From an uncultured Mucilaginibacter sp. (GTDB lineage Bacteria; Bacteroidota; Bacteroidia; Sphingobacteriales; Sphingobacteriaceae), in the NCBI RefSeq assembly GCF_946479965.1, contig NZ_CAMLHX010000046.1:1-33484 (forward strand): a stretch of 33,484 bases of DNA, read 5' to 3'. Below are positions 17,045 to 25,472 of the stretch, piece after piece (the first letter of the stretch is position 1; every line of letters begins with the position of its first letter). Made by a program: the position numbers and the translations under genes. Under the pieces are notes generated by a model. That model worked only from the letters and a program-made list of their open reading frames with translations. It searched no databases and was not told the DNA's origin.

Positions 17045-18143
17045 CCAAAAACTTTCTTTTTTTACAAAGCTGCTGATCTTTATCAATTGTGCAATTGCCC
17101 TTGCCTTGCTTATTTCATACCTGGCTCCGGTAATTGACCCGCGCAAATTTTGGGTTGTAGCTTTCTTTGGGCTGGCCTATCCCCCGCTTTTGCTAACAAA
17201 TGTACTTTTTGCAGTTTTTTGGCTTATTAAACGCAGTAAATGGGCGCTGATATCCGTCATCGTTATATTGATTGGTTATAACGTGTTATTAAACAACATT
17301 GGCTTTTCTTTTTGGAGTGATGATAATTCCGAACGAAAGGCGGGTAATATGCGCGTTATGACTTACAACGTACATAATTTTAAATTGAACGGCGTTAGCG
17401 AGGATCATGTTACCCGGCATGGTATGTTAAAGATAATAGCCGAAGTTAACCCTGATGTTATTGGCATACAAGAGTATTTGTCGCGTAAAAGCGGCCCCTA
17501 TGCAATAAAAGACTCCCTTAACAAAATACTTAAAACCACTTACCTGCATACCGAGGGTAATCAGGAGAATGAACATGAGATAATTGGGATGGCAATTTTT
17601 TCACGCTATCCTATCGTATCAAAAGGCAGGGTTGCAATAGCCGCCCCCGGGAGCGGTGTTCAATGCATTTATGCTGACATAAAAAAGGGACAACAGATCA
17701 TTCGTTTTTATAGTGTTCACCTGCAATCGGTACAATTTGCAACTCAGGATTATCAATATTTAGATACGGTTACAAAACGCGGCAAAGCAGATCTGTCATC
17801 TACCAGGCGTTTAGCCGGCAAACTTAAGCGGGCCTTTTTAAAACGTGCTGAACAGGTAATTATCATAAAGGAACACGCGGCGCAATGCCCATATCCCTAC
17901 ATTATTTCAGGCGATTTTAATGATACACCATCATCATTCGCGGTGAACCAAATGGCAAAGGGTATAAAAAACACCTTTCGCGAAAAGGGTTTTGGGCTGG
18001 GTCGCACGTATAACGGCGATTTCCCCAACTATCAAATTGATTACATAATGGCAAGCAACCGTTTTGAGGCGCTAAGTTATAACATCGTAAAACAAAAATT
18101 ATCAGACCATTACCCGATATATGCTGATCTGGTTTTGAAGTAA
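17028..18143 (+). CDS. Membrane-anchored endonuclease/exonuclease/phosphatase-fold protein
   Basis: 371 residues. Three N-terminal transmembrane helices (about 11-33, 41-66, 72-91) precede an EEP-superfamily catalytic domain (about 107-371). Metal and catalytic residues are recognisable: Asn114 in MTYNVHNF, Glu149 in GIQEY, the SGDFNDTP segment near 300, and the closing SDHYPI near 362-367. The family includes DNases, sphingomyelinases and inositol phosphatases; the sequence does not tell which. With the domain most likely outside the cytoplasm, a phosphodiesterase acting on lipid or environmental substrate is possible. The start overlaps the rhomboid gene by 17 nt, so it is translationally coupled to the mutL cluster. 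Confidence 0.88.
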   Translation: MKKRSNQKLSFFTKLLIFINCAIALALLISYLAPVIDPRKFWVVAFFGLAYPPLLLTNVLFAVFWLIKRSKWALISVIVILIGYNVLLNNIGFSFWSDDNSERKAGNMRVMTYNVHNFKLNGVSEDHVTRHGMLKIIAEVNPDVIGIQEYLSRKSGPYAIKDSLNKILKTTYLHTEGNQENEHEIIGMAIFSRYPIVSKGRVAIAAPGSGVQCIYADIKKGQQIIRFYSVHLQSVQFATQDYQYLDTVTKRGKADLSSTRRLAGKLKRAFLKRAEQVIIIKEHAAQCPYPYIISGDFNDTPSSFAVNQMAKGIKNTFREKGFGLGRTYNGDFPNYQIDYIMASNRFEALSYNIVKQKLSDHYPIYADLVLK

Positions 18144-18188
18144 TGGTTACCGTTTATTAAAAACCTACTACTAATTGTAAAATTAGAT

Positions 18189-18234
18189 CAACTCAACCTA
18201 ATCAACCCAATCCAACCGTTCAACTAAACCAAAA
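18189..18234. repeat. Degenerate CAACC/CAACT repeat upstream of cysS
   Basis: A run of near-repeats (TCAACTCAACC, TAATCAACCC, AATCCAACCG, TTCAACTAAACC) fills the gap before cysS at about 9-12 nt spacing and has essentially no G on the plus strand. Function is unknown. Confidence 0.5.
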
Positions 18235-18239
18235 AATTG

Positions 18240-18247
18240 TAAGTTTG
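18240..18247 (+). promoter_or_regulatory. Putative -7 box immediately before the cysS start codon
   Basis: TAAGTTTG matches TAnnTTTG exactly, only 4 nt before the ATG at 18252. If it is the true -7 element, transcription would begin at or next to the ATG, giving a leaderless or nearly leaderless mRNA. No good -33 TTTG is seen. Confidence 0.35.
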
Positions 18248-18251
18248 TCTC

Positions 18252-19715
18252 ATGGAGCAAAATTTGTTTGTTTACAATACCCTAACACGCAAAAAAGAAC
18301 AATTTATACCACTTGCAGCGCCACACGTTGGCATGTACGTGTGCGGTCCAACTGTTTACAGCGATGCTCACATGGGCAATTGTCGCACTTATGTTTCTTT
18401 TGATCTGATATTCAGATATCTTAGTCATTTAGGCTATAAAGTGAGATATGTACGTAATATTACCGACGCGGGCCATTTAGAGGGCGATGCCGGCGACGAG
18501 GGAGAGGACAAAATATCTAAAAAAGCTAAACTTGCTCAGTTAGAGCCTATGGAAATAGTGCAAAAATACAGTGTGGGCTTTCACGAGGTAATGCAAATAC
18601 TCAACACCCTGCCGCCAAGTATTGAACCAACCGCCACAGGGCATATAATTGAGCAGATAGAGCTGGTTAAAAGCATTATGGCCAAGGGCTATGCTTACGA
18701 AGTGAATGGCTCTATCTATTTTGATGTCGAAAAATACAATCAAAGTCAGGATTACGGCATATTGAATGGCCGCAAGCTGGAAGACCTGCTTACCAATACC
18801 CGCGATTTGGGCGGACAGGATGAAAAACATGGCAAGCTTGATTTTGCCTTATGGATAAAGGCCAAGCCTGAGCATTTAATGCAGTGGCCATCGCCCTGGG
18901 GTAACGGCTTTCCGGGCTGGCATTTGGAGTGCTCTGCCATGAGTGCTAAATACCTGGGCCATCAGTTTGACATACATGGCGGCGGTATTGACCTTGCCCC
19001 TACTCATCATACTAATGAAATAGCACAAAACGTAGCTTGCTGCGGTAAAAACCCGGCCAGGTATTGGGTACATACCAATATGCTTACGGTTAACGGGCAA
19101 AAAATGTCAAAATCATTAGGCAACAGCTTTTTGCCGCACGAGCTTTTTTCAGGAGATAATTCTATTCTAAGCAAAGGCTATAGCCCAATGACGGTGCGCT
19201 TTTTTATGCTGCAGGCACACTACCGCAGCACCCTTGATTTTGGCAACGATGCAATGGAAGCATCTGAAAAGGGCTTTAAACGTTTGATGAACGCCTTGTC
19301 ATTGCTGGATAACCTTAAAGCTTCGCCTGCATCTGATGTTGAAATTGCGCCATTGACCGCACGGTGCTACCAGGCGATGAATGATGACTTTAACAGCCCG
19401 GTTTTAATAGCAGAACTATTTGAGGGAGCGCGTATTATCAATTCTGTTAATGACGGGAAGTTAAATATCGACGCAAATAATTTACAGCTGCTTAAAAACA
19501 TGATGAACACTTTTGTGTTTGAGGTTTTAGGCCTTAAAAATGAACAGGCCGCCAATGATGACCTGCCCAAAGTGCTTGACCTGGTAGTTTCATTAAGAAA
19601 CGAAGCTAAATCAAATAAAGATTACGCTACATCTGATAAAATAAGGGATGGCTTGCAAAAAATTGGGTTCCAGCTAAAGGATAGTAAAGAAGGGACTAAC
19701 TGGACTAAAATTTAA
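18252..19715 (+). CDS. cysS: Cysteine--tRNA ligase
   Basis: 487 residues, a normal length for CysRS, a class I synthetase that charges tRNA-Cys in the cytoplasm. The N-terminus shows YVCGPTVYSDAHMGNCRTYV, holding the first zinc-binding Cys and the HIGH-type signature (HMGN). The zinc-site segment WHLECSAM and the HGGGIDLAPTHHTNE region are present. KMSKSLGN is the KMSKS loop. The helical C-terminal domain follows. The anchor sequences leave no doubt about family. It is the first gene after a 108-nt gap. A small secreted protein gene follows about 86 nt after the stop. Confidence 0.97.
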   Translation: MEQNLFVYNTLTRKKEQFIPLAAPHVGMYVCGPTVYSDAHMGNCRTYVSFDLIFRYLSHLGYKVRYVRNITDAGHLEGDAGDEGEDKISKKAKLAQLEPMEIVQKYSVGFHEVMQILNTLPPSIEPTATGHIIEQIELVKSIMAKGYAYEVNGSIYFDVEKYNQSQDYGILNGRKLEDLLTNTRDLGGQDEKHGKLDFALWIKAKPEHLMQWPSPWGNGFPGWHLECSAMSAKYLGHQFDIHGGGIDLAPTHHTNEIAQNVACCGKNPARYWVHTNMLTVNGQKMSKSLGNSFLPHELFSGDNSILSKGYSPMTVRFFMLQAHYRSTLDFGNDAMEASEKGFKRLMNALSLLDNLKASPASDVEIAPLTARCYQAMNDDFNSPVLIAELFEGARIINSVNDGKLNIDANNLQLLKNMMNTFVFEVLGLKNEQAANDDLPKVLDLVVSLRNEAKSNKDYATSDKIRDGLQKIGFQLKDSKEGTNWTKI

Positions 19716-19801
19716 TTGAAAAAATTACGTTATCAACAAAACGATATAACAAAACACAAACATTCGTGTTCAACCTCAATAATATCATCAAACCAAAAAA
19801 A

Positions 19802-20656
19802 ATGAAAAAAATATTCCTGGCCACCTTAATTTTAAGCTACTCGGCGCTTGCTTCGGCACAATCTGCAAAGGTTAGCAAAGTAATAGAAGCGGAAACCAAT
19901 TTTAGTAAAGTAGTTACCACCAAGGGGATAAAACAAGGTTTTTTAGCTGTTGCCGATGGAGAAGGCTTTGTTTTTAAGCCTAATGCGGTAAAAATAACCG
20001 ATTTCTATGCCAACATGGATAAGCAACCGGGCACTTTGAAACAAGAACCTAAATTTGCTCGCATATCTGCAAATGGCGACCTGGCGTTTACAGCAGGGCC
20101 TTATACCTACCAAAACGGCAAATCGGAAGATGATAAGGTTTATGGCGATTACGTTTCTGTATGGAAGGCAGATGCCAATAACAAATTAAAGTTATTGATA
20201 TACCTGGGCATACAACACCCCGAGCCGGTAGAAAAACAATTAACTGATTTTAAAGAAAGTGATGCCAAACCGGTTAAGGAAAATAAAGACCCTTTTAACG
20301 GCAAAACCATTATTGTAAATACAGATAAAACGTTCAATCTTTCTTTGCCAAAATCTGAAATGGCTGCTTATAAAGAATTTTTAAGTCCTGAAGGCAGGTA
20401 TTATTTCCCTGGTTTTGAACCAATGACAGGCACAGATAAAGTATTGAAATTTATAAACAACAACGCTATCAATATCTCCGCAGAAACTGCCGGTGCCGGA
20501 CGCGCTGCAAGCGGGGACCTGGCCTACAGCTTCGGAAAAGCCACTATTAAAAAAGGCAACGTAGTTAATCATTATCACTACGTGCGCATATGGGAAATTG
20601 ATAAATCACATAAGTGGGATATTCTTTTAGAAGTTTTCTCGCCAATAGAGAACTAA
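19802..20656 (+). CDS. Secreted protein with two SnoaL/DUF4440-like repeats
   Basis: 284 residues. A clean signal peptide (MKKIFLATLILSYSALASAQ) is followed by two related halves, about 25-140 and 165-284. Each begins with a helix (ETNFSKVVTTKGIKQGFLAV; KSEMAAYKEFLSPEGRYYFP). Each then has a 'GDLAFTAGPYTY' / 'GDLAYSFGKATI' strand and a 'DYVSVWK' / 'HYVRIWE' strand. This internal duplication fits the NTF2/SnoaL-like (DUF4440) fold. Function is unknown; such domains bind small ligands or act as enzymes. I chose the ATG at 19802, because the upstream start at 19766 adds twelve residues before a perfect signal peptide. A strong terminator follows. Confidence 0.8.
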   Translation: MKKIFLATLILSYSALASAQSAKVSKVIEAETNFSKVVTTKGIKQGFLAVADGEGFVFKPNAVKITDFYANMDKQPGTLKQEPKFARISANGDLAFTAGPYTYQNGKSEDDKVYGDYVSVWKADANNKLKLLIYLGIQHPEPVEKQLTDFKESDAKPVKENKDPFNGKTIIVNTDKTFNLSLPKSEMAAYKEFLSPEGRYYFPGFEPMTGTDKVLKFINNNAINISAETAGAGRAASGDLAYSFGKATIKKGNVVNHYHYVRIWEIDKSHKWDILLEVFSPIEN

Positions 20657-20677
20657 GATAAAATACAAGACGCATTG

Positions 20678-20718
20678 CAAGATCAGGAGGCTAAATACCC
20701 CCTGATCTTGTCGTTTTT
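20678..20718 (+). terminator. Rho-independent terminator after the DUF4440-like gene
   Basis: CAAGATCAGG (20678-20687) and CCTGATCTTG (20701-20710) form a perfect 10-bp stem with a 13-nt loop, followed by TCGTTTTT. It ends the transcript of the preceding gene 22 nt after its stop. Confidence 0.85.
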
Positions 20719-20773
20719 GGCCATCACCAAAAGCGATAAATCAATGTAAATTCGAATCATCAAATAAACAACG

Positions 20774-21136
20774 ATGAAGAATTATAACAACATTGATGAG
20801 TACATCACCTCTTTTCCTGATGATGTGCAGGTATTACTTCAACAAATCCGTAACACTATTCATGCAGCTGCTCCCGCTGCCGAAGAGGCCATTAAATACG
20901 GTATTCCCACCTTTGTTTTGAATGGCAATTTGGTACATTTTGGCGGCTATAAAAGCCACATAGGGTTTTACCCGGCCCCAATGGGTATTGAAGCCTTTAA
21001 AGAAGAAACAGCGCAATACGAAGCAGGTAAAGGCACGCTGCAATTCGCATTAGATAAGCCGTTGCCGCTTGACCTGATAACACGGATAGTAAAGTTTAGG
21101 ATAGAGAAGAACCTGGAGAAAAAGCAGAAGAAGTGA
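20774..21136 (+). CDS. DUF1801 domain protein (YdhG-like)
   Basis: 120-residue single-domain protein of the DUF1801 family. Family features: the N-terminal NIDEYITSFPDDVQVLLQQIR helix region, EEAIKYGIPTFVLNGNLVHFGGYKSHIGFYP, the GIEAFKEE segment and the terminal KGTLQFALDKPLPLDLITRIVKFRI. Relatives in Bacillus (YdhG/FrataxinN-like) have been proposed to act as iron chaperones because of fold similarity to frataxin; that is not established for this branch. It is cytoplasmic with a Lys-rich C-terminus. It sits after the terminator of the preceding gene, so it is likely transcribed alone. Confidence 0.85.
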   Translation: MKNYNNIDEYITSFPDDVQVLLQQIRNTIHAAAPAAEEAIKYGIPTFVLNGNLVHFGGYKSHIGFYPAPMGIEAFKEETAQYEAGKGTLQFALDKPLPLDLITRIVKFRIEKNLEKKQKK

Positions 21137-21158
21137 TCATTCTTTTTTACCCGCGCTG

Positions 21159-21373
21159 CTGTTCCAAAAAATATAAAGGGTTGAAAAGGGTGGAACACTT
21201 TTAAAAACAAAGTTACTGAAAATCAAACAATTAACACCGTCATAGTGAAACTACTTATAAGTCAGCAAAACTAACTGTAAATTACCTATATAACACTGAT
21301 TATCAACTAATTGAAAACAGTATAAATTTCCCTTTTTCGTTCAAATTTTGGAACAGTTTGGAACACCTGGAAC
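21159..21373. repeat. Dispersed intergenic element, GTTCCA type, copy 3 (opposite orientation)
   Basis: Lies in the 288-nt gap between two convergent gene ends. It matches the reverse complement of copy 1 at both ends and in the middle. CTGTTCCAAAAAATATAAAG (from 21159) equals the inverted end of copy 1. GAAACTACTTATAAGTCAG (21247-21265) equals its core. TTTTGGAACAGTTTGGAACA (from 21346) equals its other end. TGGAAC lies at 21191, 21349, 21359 and 21368, GTTCCA at 21161. CTGTTCCAAAA (21159-21169) and TTTTGGAACAG (21346-21356) are inverted repeats. No coding frame is evident. Confidence 0.75.
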
Positions 21374-21424
21374 GGTCGGTTTTTGTGGAGATAAAAGTTA
21401 GACAGGGGAAATATTAAGGCGATG

Positions 21425-21985
21425 TTATTTTAAAGCCAAAACCGTTTTCACGAGATTGTCCAGATCCGGATAATTTTGGCCTAAAGTGATGACTTCTTTA
21501 AGTGCTTCATATGCCTTTGTTCCGACCCGATACTTGATTAACCCCTCATTTTTCTCCCTAAGGTAAACTAATTGCGTCCCTTTCTCCGTTACAATTATGT
21601 ATGTATAGTAAGTAAAATTTTGAGGCTTCAACTTTATAACGTCATATTGATTCGACCGCATTTTCGTTACCGGATCAACTGATTTTGCCGTAAACGTCGT
21701 ATCGCCCGCTAATACAGTTTCTACCTTAAATACAACTACTTTTGGGTTGCTTTTAGAGGTCCATTTTACAATGTTACTATTGTTAACCATCTTTTTATTT
21801 ACCGTAAAACCGGATAGATTCATAGAGGCGTATTTTTCGAACTGGCTAAGGTCTTTTACATCAATGTGGACACCATGCTCCTCCGCCAATCTTTTCTTAT
21901 CCTTGATCAAATCAGCTTTTAAGCCTAACTTATCCGTTTGAAAAAGGCCGATAGTTAGTACCAACATCATTAAGAAGTAGCGCAT
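21425..21985 (-). CDS. Hypothetical exported protein
   Basis: 186 residues that I do not recognise. The first 16 residues (MRYFLMMLVLTIGLFQ) form a hydrophobic segment consistent with a signal peptide. The rest is hydrophilic with alternating strands (VVFKVETV, TTFTAKSV, TYYTYIIVTEKGTQLVYLRE) and a helical end (TKAYEALKEVITLGQNYPDLDNLVKTVLALK). Codon use looks like the neighbours'. It is a lone gene between a repeat element and a GGCTCA repeat tract, convergent with the DUF1801 gene and divergent from tex. Its role is unknown. Confidence 0.65.
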   Translation of the reverse strand: MRYFLMMLVLTIGLFQTDKLGLKADLIKDKKRLAEEHGVHIDVKDLSQFEKYASMNLSGFTVNKKMVNNSNIVKWTSKSNPKVVVFKVETVLAGDTTFTAKSVDPVTKMRSNQYDVIKLKPQNFTYYTYIIVTEKGTQLVYLREKNEGLIKYRVGTKAYEALKEVITLGQNYPDLDNLVKTVLALK

Positions 21986-22037
21986 AGTTGATAAATTGAG
22001 CTTCTAAGATAAATATTTACTGACAAAATATGCGGGT

Positions 22038-22081
22038 GGCTCACGGGGCTCACAGGGCTCAGGGTGGCTCACCCCGGCTCA
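22038..22081. repeat. GGCTCA minisatellite, five copies
   Basis: GGCTCA occurs at 22038, 22047, 22056, 22066 and 22076, at 9, 9, 10 and 10 nt steps, in the divergent gap between the hypothetical exported protein and tex. It is distinctly more G+C-rich than its surroundings. Confidence 0.75.
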
Positions 22082-22197
22082 GAGCCCCCCCTTTCCCGAC
22101 TATTCTCTACCCGATAGCTATGGGGACAACTAGTTTCCCACATCCCTTTGCTTTTGATTTTTATAAACCGATTTTCGCTTCCGATTTCTATTGAATT

Positions 22198-24459
22198 ATG
22201 ACCGATCATTATAAAAAATTAGCTGCTGAGTTTTCTATTGCCGAAAAGCAGGTTATTGCTACTGTTGCATTGTTGGATGAAGGTGCTACCGTTCCTTTTA
22301 TTTCCCGTTACCGTAAAGAACTTACCGGAAGTTTAGACGAAGTGCAGGTTGCAGGTATACGCGACCGTATACAACAACTGCGTGAGCTGGATAAGCGCCG
22401 CGAAGCGATATTAAACTCGCTTACCGAAATGGGCAAGCTAACGCCCGAATTAGAAAAGCAGATAAAGGCGGCAGAAACAATGGTGCTGCTTGAAGACATT
22501 TACCTACCCTACCGCCCCAAACGCAAAACACGCGCCACAGCAGCCCGCGAAAAAGGCTTGCAGCCTTTAGCCGATGCTTTGCTGGCTCAAAACAAATTTG
22601 ACGTAGATGCCGAAGCCGAGAAATATGTTTCCGAAGAAAAAGGTGTTACTAATGCCGAGGATGCCCTTGCGGGCGCCCGCGATATTATTGCCGAGCACAT
22701 AAGCGAAGACGCGAATGTAAGAGCAAAACTGCGCGAACTTTTTCTTGAAAAAGGTGTATTTAAAAGTCGCGTTGCGCCCGGCAAAGAAGAGGCCGGCATA
22801 AAGTATAAGGACTATTTTGAATGGGAAGAGCCTGTAAAATCGGCACCATCACACCGTATACTGGCTATGCGTCGTGGCGAAAAAGAAGAAATTCTGTTTT
22901 TAGATACCATGCCTCCTGAAGACGAGGCAGTGGCGCTCTTAGAAAATGCTTTTATAACCGGCCATAATGCGGCGGCCGAACAAGTGCGTTTAGCAATTTA
23001 TGATGGTTACAAGCGCCTGCTTCGCCCATCCATGGAAACAGAGGTACGCCTGCTTACCAAAAAACGCGCCGACGAGGAGGCTATTCGTGTATTTGCCGAA
23101 AATGCCCGTCAGCTATTATTAGCTGCTCCGCTTGGGCAAAAACGCATGATGGCTATCGACCCCGGCTTCCGTACAGGTTGCAAAGTGGTATGCCTGGATG
23201 AACAGGGAAAGCTGTTAGAGTACAATGCAATATTCCCGCATACAGGTCCCGGTCAGGCACGCGAGGCGCAAAAAACTGTTATTCATCTCTTTGAAAAATA
23301 TAGTATTGAAGCCATTGCAATTGGCAACGGTACAGCGGGGAGGGAAACAGAATTATTTGTTCGTCAGCTTAATTTGCCAAATGTGGCGATAGTAATGGTG
23401 AACGAAAGCGGGGCCTCTATTTATTCCGCATCAGACGTTGCACGCGAGGAGTTCCCGGATAAAGATGTTACCGTGCGTGGTGCTGTATCCATCGGTCGGC
23501 GGTTGATGGACCCATTGGCAGAGCTGGTTAAAATTGATCCGAAATCAATTGGTGTTGGCCAGTACCAGCACGATGTTGATCAAACAAAACTGCAGGCATC
23601 CTTAGATGATACTGTGATAAGCTGCGTAAACGCCGTTGGTGTTGAGTTGAACACGGCATCTAAACAGATCCTTTCCTATGTATCGGGCTTGGGGCCGCAA
23701 CTGGCGCAAAATATTGTTGCCTACCGCGATGTTAACGGCGCATTCACCCAACGCGAACAGCTAAAAAAAGTGCCCCGCCTTGGCGATAAAGCATTTGAAC
23801 AGGCCGCCGGGTTTTTACGCATCCGGAATGCAGAAAATCCGCTTGATACCAGTGCCGTCCATCCTGAAAGATACCAGCTTGTGGCGCAAATGGCAAAAGA
23901 CAAAGGCTGCTCAGTAGGCGAACTGATGCGCGACGAAAAGCTGCGTAAAAGTATCCCGCTGCAAAAATACATTACTGATACTGTGGGCCTGCCTACCCTT
24001 AATGATATTATGGCGGAACTGGCCAAACCCGGTCGCGACCCTCGCGAGCAGTTTGAGGCGTTCAGCTTTACCGATGGCGTAAATAGTATAACCGATTTAA
24101 AACCCGGCATGAAACTGCCCGGCATTGTAACCAATATAACCAACTTTGGTGCCTTTGTAGACATTGGCGTGCACCAGGATGGCTTGGTACACCTGAGCCA
24201 GATAGCTAACCGGTTTGTAAAAGATCCTAACGAGGTACTTAAGGTGCATCAGCAGGTTGAGGTAACTGTTACCGAAGTTGATGTAGCGCGCAAACGCATA
24301 TCGCTTTCCATGAAAACGGATGAACCGCAAAAAGATCGTCCGGCGAAAACACAGCAACAACCAAGGCAAACCCAGCATCAGCCACAAAGAAAGAAAGAGC
24401 CCGAACCTGAGACGGATATGGCGCTGAAACTGGCCGCTTTAAAAAGCAGATTTAAGTAA
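22198..24459 (+). CDS. tex: Tex family RNA-binding protein
   Basis: 753 residues, close to the family's usual length. Tex proteins are conserved nucleic-acid-binding proteins associated with transcription. Visible parts in order: an N-terminal helical region (IAEKQVIATVALLDEGATVPFISRYRKELTGSLDE near 16-45, LPYRPKRKTRATAAREKGL near 102-120), a YqgF/RNase H-like domain (about 320-450, MAIDPGFRTGCKVVCLDE and IAIGNGTAGRETE), and a helix-hairpin-helix region (about 490-560, LNTASKQILSYVSGLGPQLAQNIVAYR). A C-terminal S1 domain (about 635-703, GIVTNITNFGAFVDIGVHQDGLVHLSQI) closes the ordered part. A Gln/Lys-rich tail follows. The ATG start gives the normal N-terminus. A terminator follows the stop. 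Confidence 0.96.
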   Translation: MTDHYKKLAAEFSIAEKQVIATVALLDEGATVPFISRYRKELTGSLDEVQVAGIRDRIQQLRELDKRREAILNSLTEMGKLTPELEKQIKAAETMVLLEDIYLPYRPKRKTRATAAREKGLQPLADALLAQNKFDVDAEAEKYVSEEKGVTNAEDALAGARDIIAEHISEDANVRAKLRELFLEKGVFKSRVAPGKEEAGIKYKDYFEWEEPVKSAPSHRILAMRRGEKEEILFLDTMPPEDEAVALLENAFITGHNAAAEQVRLAIYDGYKRLLRPSMETEVRLLTKKRADEEAIRVFAENARQLLLAAPLGQKRMMAIDPGFRTGCKVVCLDEQGKLLEYNAIFPHTGPGQAREAQKTVIHLFEKYSIEAIAIGNGTAGRETELFVRQLNLPNVAIVMVNESGASIYSASDVAREEFPDKDVTVRGAVSIGRRLMDPLAELVKIDPKSIGVGQYQHDVDQTKLQASLDDTVISCVNAVGVELNTASKQILSYVSGLGPQLAQNIVAYRDVNGAFTQREQLKKVPRLGDKAFEQAAGFLRIRNAENPLDTSAVHPERYQLVAQMAKDKGCSVGELMRDEKLRKSIPLQKYITDTVGLPTLNDIMAELAKPGRDPREQFEAFSFTDGVNSITDLKPGMKLPGIVTNITNFGAFVDIGVHQDGLVHLSQIANRFVKDPNEVLKVHQQVEVTVTEVDVARKRISLSMKTDEPQKDRPAKTQQQPRQTQHQPQRKKEPEPETDMALKLAALKSRFK

Positions 24460-24471
24460 AAAACTTCATCT

Positions 24472-24505
24472 AAGCCCTTCTCACTCAGAGCGGGGCTTTT
24501 TTTTT
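24472..24505 (+). terminator. Rho-independent terminator after tex
   Basis: AAGCCC (24472-24477) pairs with GGGCTT (24493-24498), followed by an unbroken T run to 24505, 12 nt after the tex stop. Confidence 0.85.
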
Positions 24506-24556
24506 GATATGTGATTACGAGTGTTCGAAAAATTTAAAGAAGCGGCGGGATGTGCG

Positions 24557-24654
24557 ATTCCCCTCTTGAGAGGGGTGTAGGGGTGTGGCATGTGATCGGC
24601 TTAACACCCCCCTGCAGCCGCACCCTCCTCCCCGCCCCCTCTCAAGAGGGGAAT
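24557..24654. repeat. REP-like inverted repeat with CCCCTCTTGAGAGGGG palindromes
   Basis: ATTCCCCTCTTGAGAGGGG (24557-24575) is the exact reverse complement of the 19 nt at 24636-24654. Each arm is itself a hairpin (CCCCTCTTGAGAGGGG). The 60-nt middle is C/G-rich with GTGTAGGGGTGTG and AACACCCCCC. Similar CCCCTC-type palindromes are common between genes in Bacteroidota. It lies in the 412-nt gap after tex; the rest of that gap (24655-24871) shows no gene. Confidence 0.8.
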
Positions 24655-24871
24655 TTCATCTGCATAAATACTACAAATGCATTATTGATTACCGCTGCTT
24701 AGCGGGATACTTTTGAATTGTCTGATCGCCGGGGAAAATGAGGCATCATTCAAAATAACACCTCTGTTATCTTTTTTAACCTGATGGTATTTGTGAGCGT
24801 GACCTTAAAAAGTGCAGAGTTGATGATGTAGTAAACAATCAACTAATTAATAACGCAAAAAACTAAGGATT

Positions 24872-25432
24872 ATGAAAACACGTATTACTTTAATAGCAGC
24901 TGCTATCATGCTAAGCTGCTCATCATTAATGGCTCAGGGCCTTTTAGGCGCAATTGCTTCAGGAACCAATGCTGCAAACGGCGCGGCAGGCGGCGTTACC
25001 GGTGCTGCAGGCGCGGTTGGGCAGGCAGCAAGTGCAGTTAACTCATTAAAAGGCATGTTTGGTGGTAAAAAGAAGAAAGAAGCTGAAGCCGCCGCGGCAG
25101 CAGCCGCTGCAGCAGCAACAGCTGCCTTGCAAACTGCAAATGCTGCAGTAGCAGCCATGCCGGCTCTTCCGGCAGGTGTTAAGGTTACTACTGTAACTAT
25201 AACCGGAATTGACTACGCTACCCTTAAAAAATTCAACGAAAGCATTCAGGCTTGTGGTACTGTAACCGAAACCAAAATGAAATTCAATTCAACTGCATCA
25301 ACAATTGAAGTTATGCACAAAGAATCAACCGACAACTTGTTAAAATTAATGGGCGAAACCGGTAAAGATATCTTCACCGATAAAAACATTGAAGGAATTG
25401 AGGACGGCAAAATAGCGCTGAAACTTAAATAG
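24872..25432 (+). CDS. Ala-rich exported hypothetical protein
   Basis: 186 residues, not recognised. A signal peptide (MKTRITLIAAAIMLSCSSLMAQ; alternative lipidation at the Cys is possible but the box is poor) leads into a Gly/Ala-rich low-complexity stretch (about 24-55). A Lys cluster and a long Ala helix (about 66-100) follow. The C-terminal part (about 103-186) is a compact domain with KVTTVTITGIDYATLKKFNESIQACGTVTETKMKFNSTASTIEV, then a helix and a strand. Its beta-alpha-beta pattern resembles a small heavy-metal-associated or secretin-like fold, but I cannot assign it. AAGGAT lies just before the ATG. The gene is monocistronic as far as can be seen. Confidence 0.7.
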   Translation: MKTRITLIAAAIMLSCSSLMAQGLLGAIASGTNAANGAAGGVTGAAGAVGQAASAVNSLKGMFGGKKKKEAEAAAAAAAAAATAALQTANAAVAAMPALPAGVKVTTVTITGIDYATLKKFNESIQACGTVTETKMKFNSTASTIEVMHKESTDNLLKLMGETGKDIFTDKNIEGIEDGKIALKLK

Positions 25433-25472
25433 CAATCACTTAAATACAGTCTCTTATAAATCGTTCTTTATA

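Noticed and set aside
24934..25158. 74-residue Ala-rich frame on the minus strand
   Set aside because: It is the antisense shadow of the GC-rich Ala codons of the exported protein gene.
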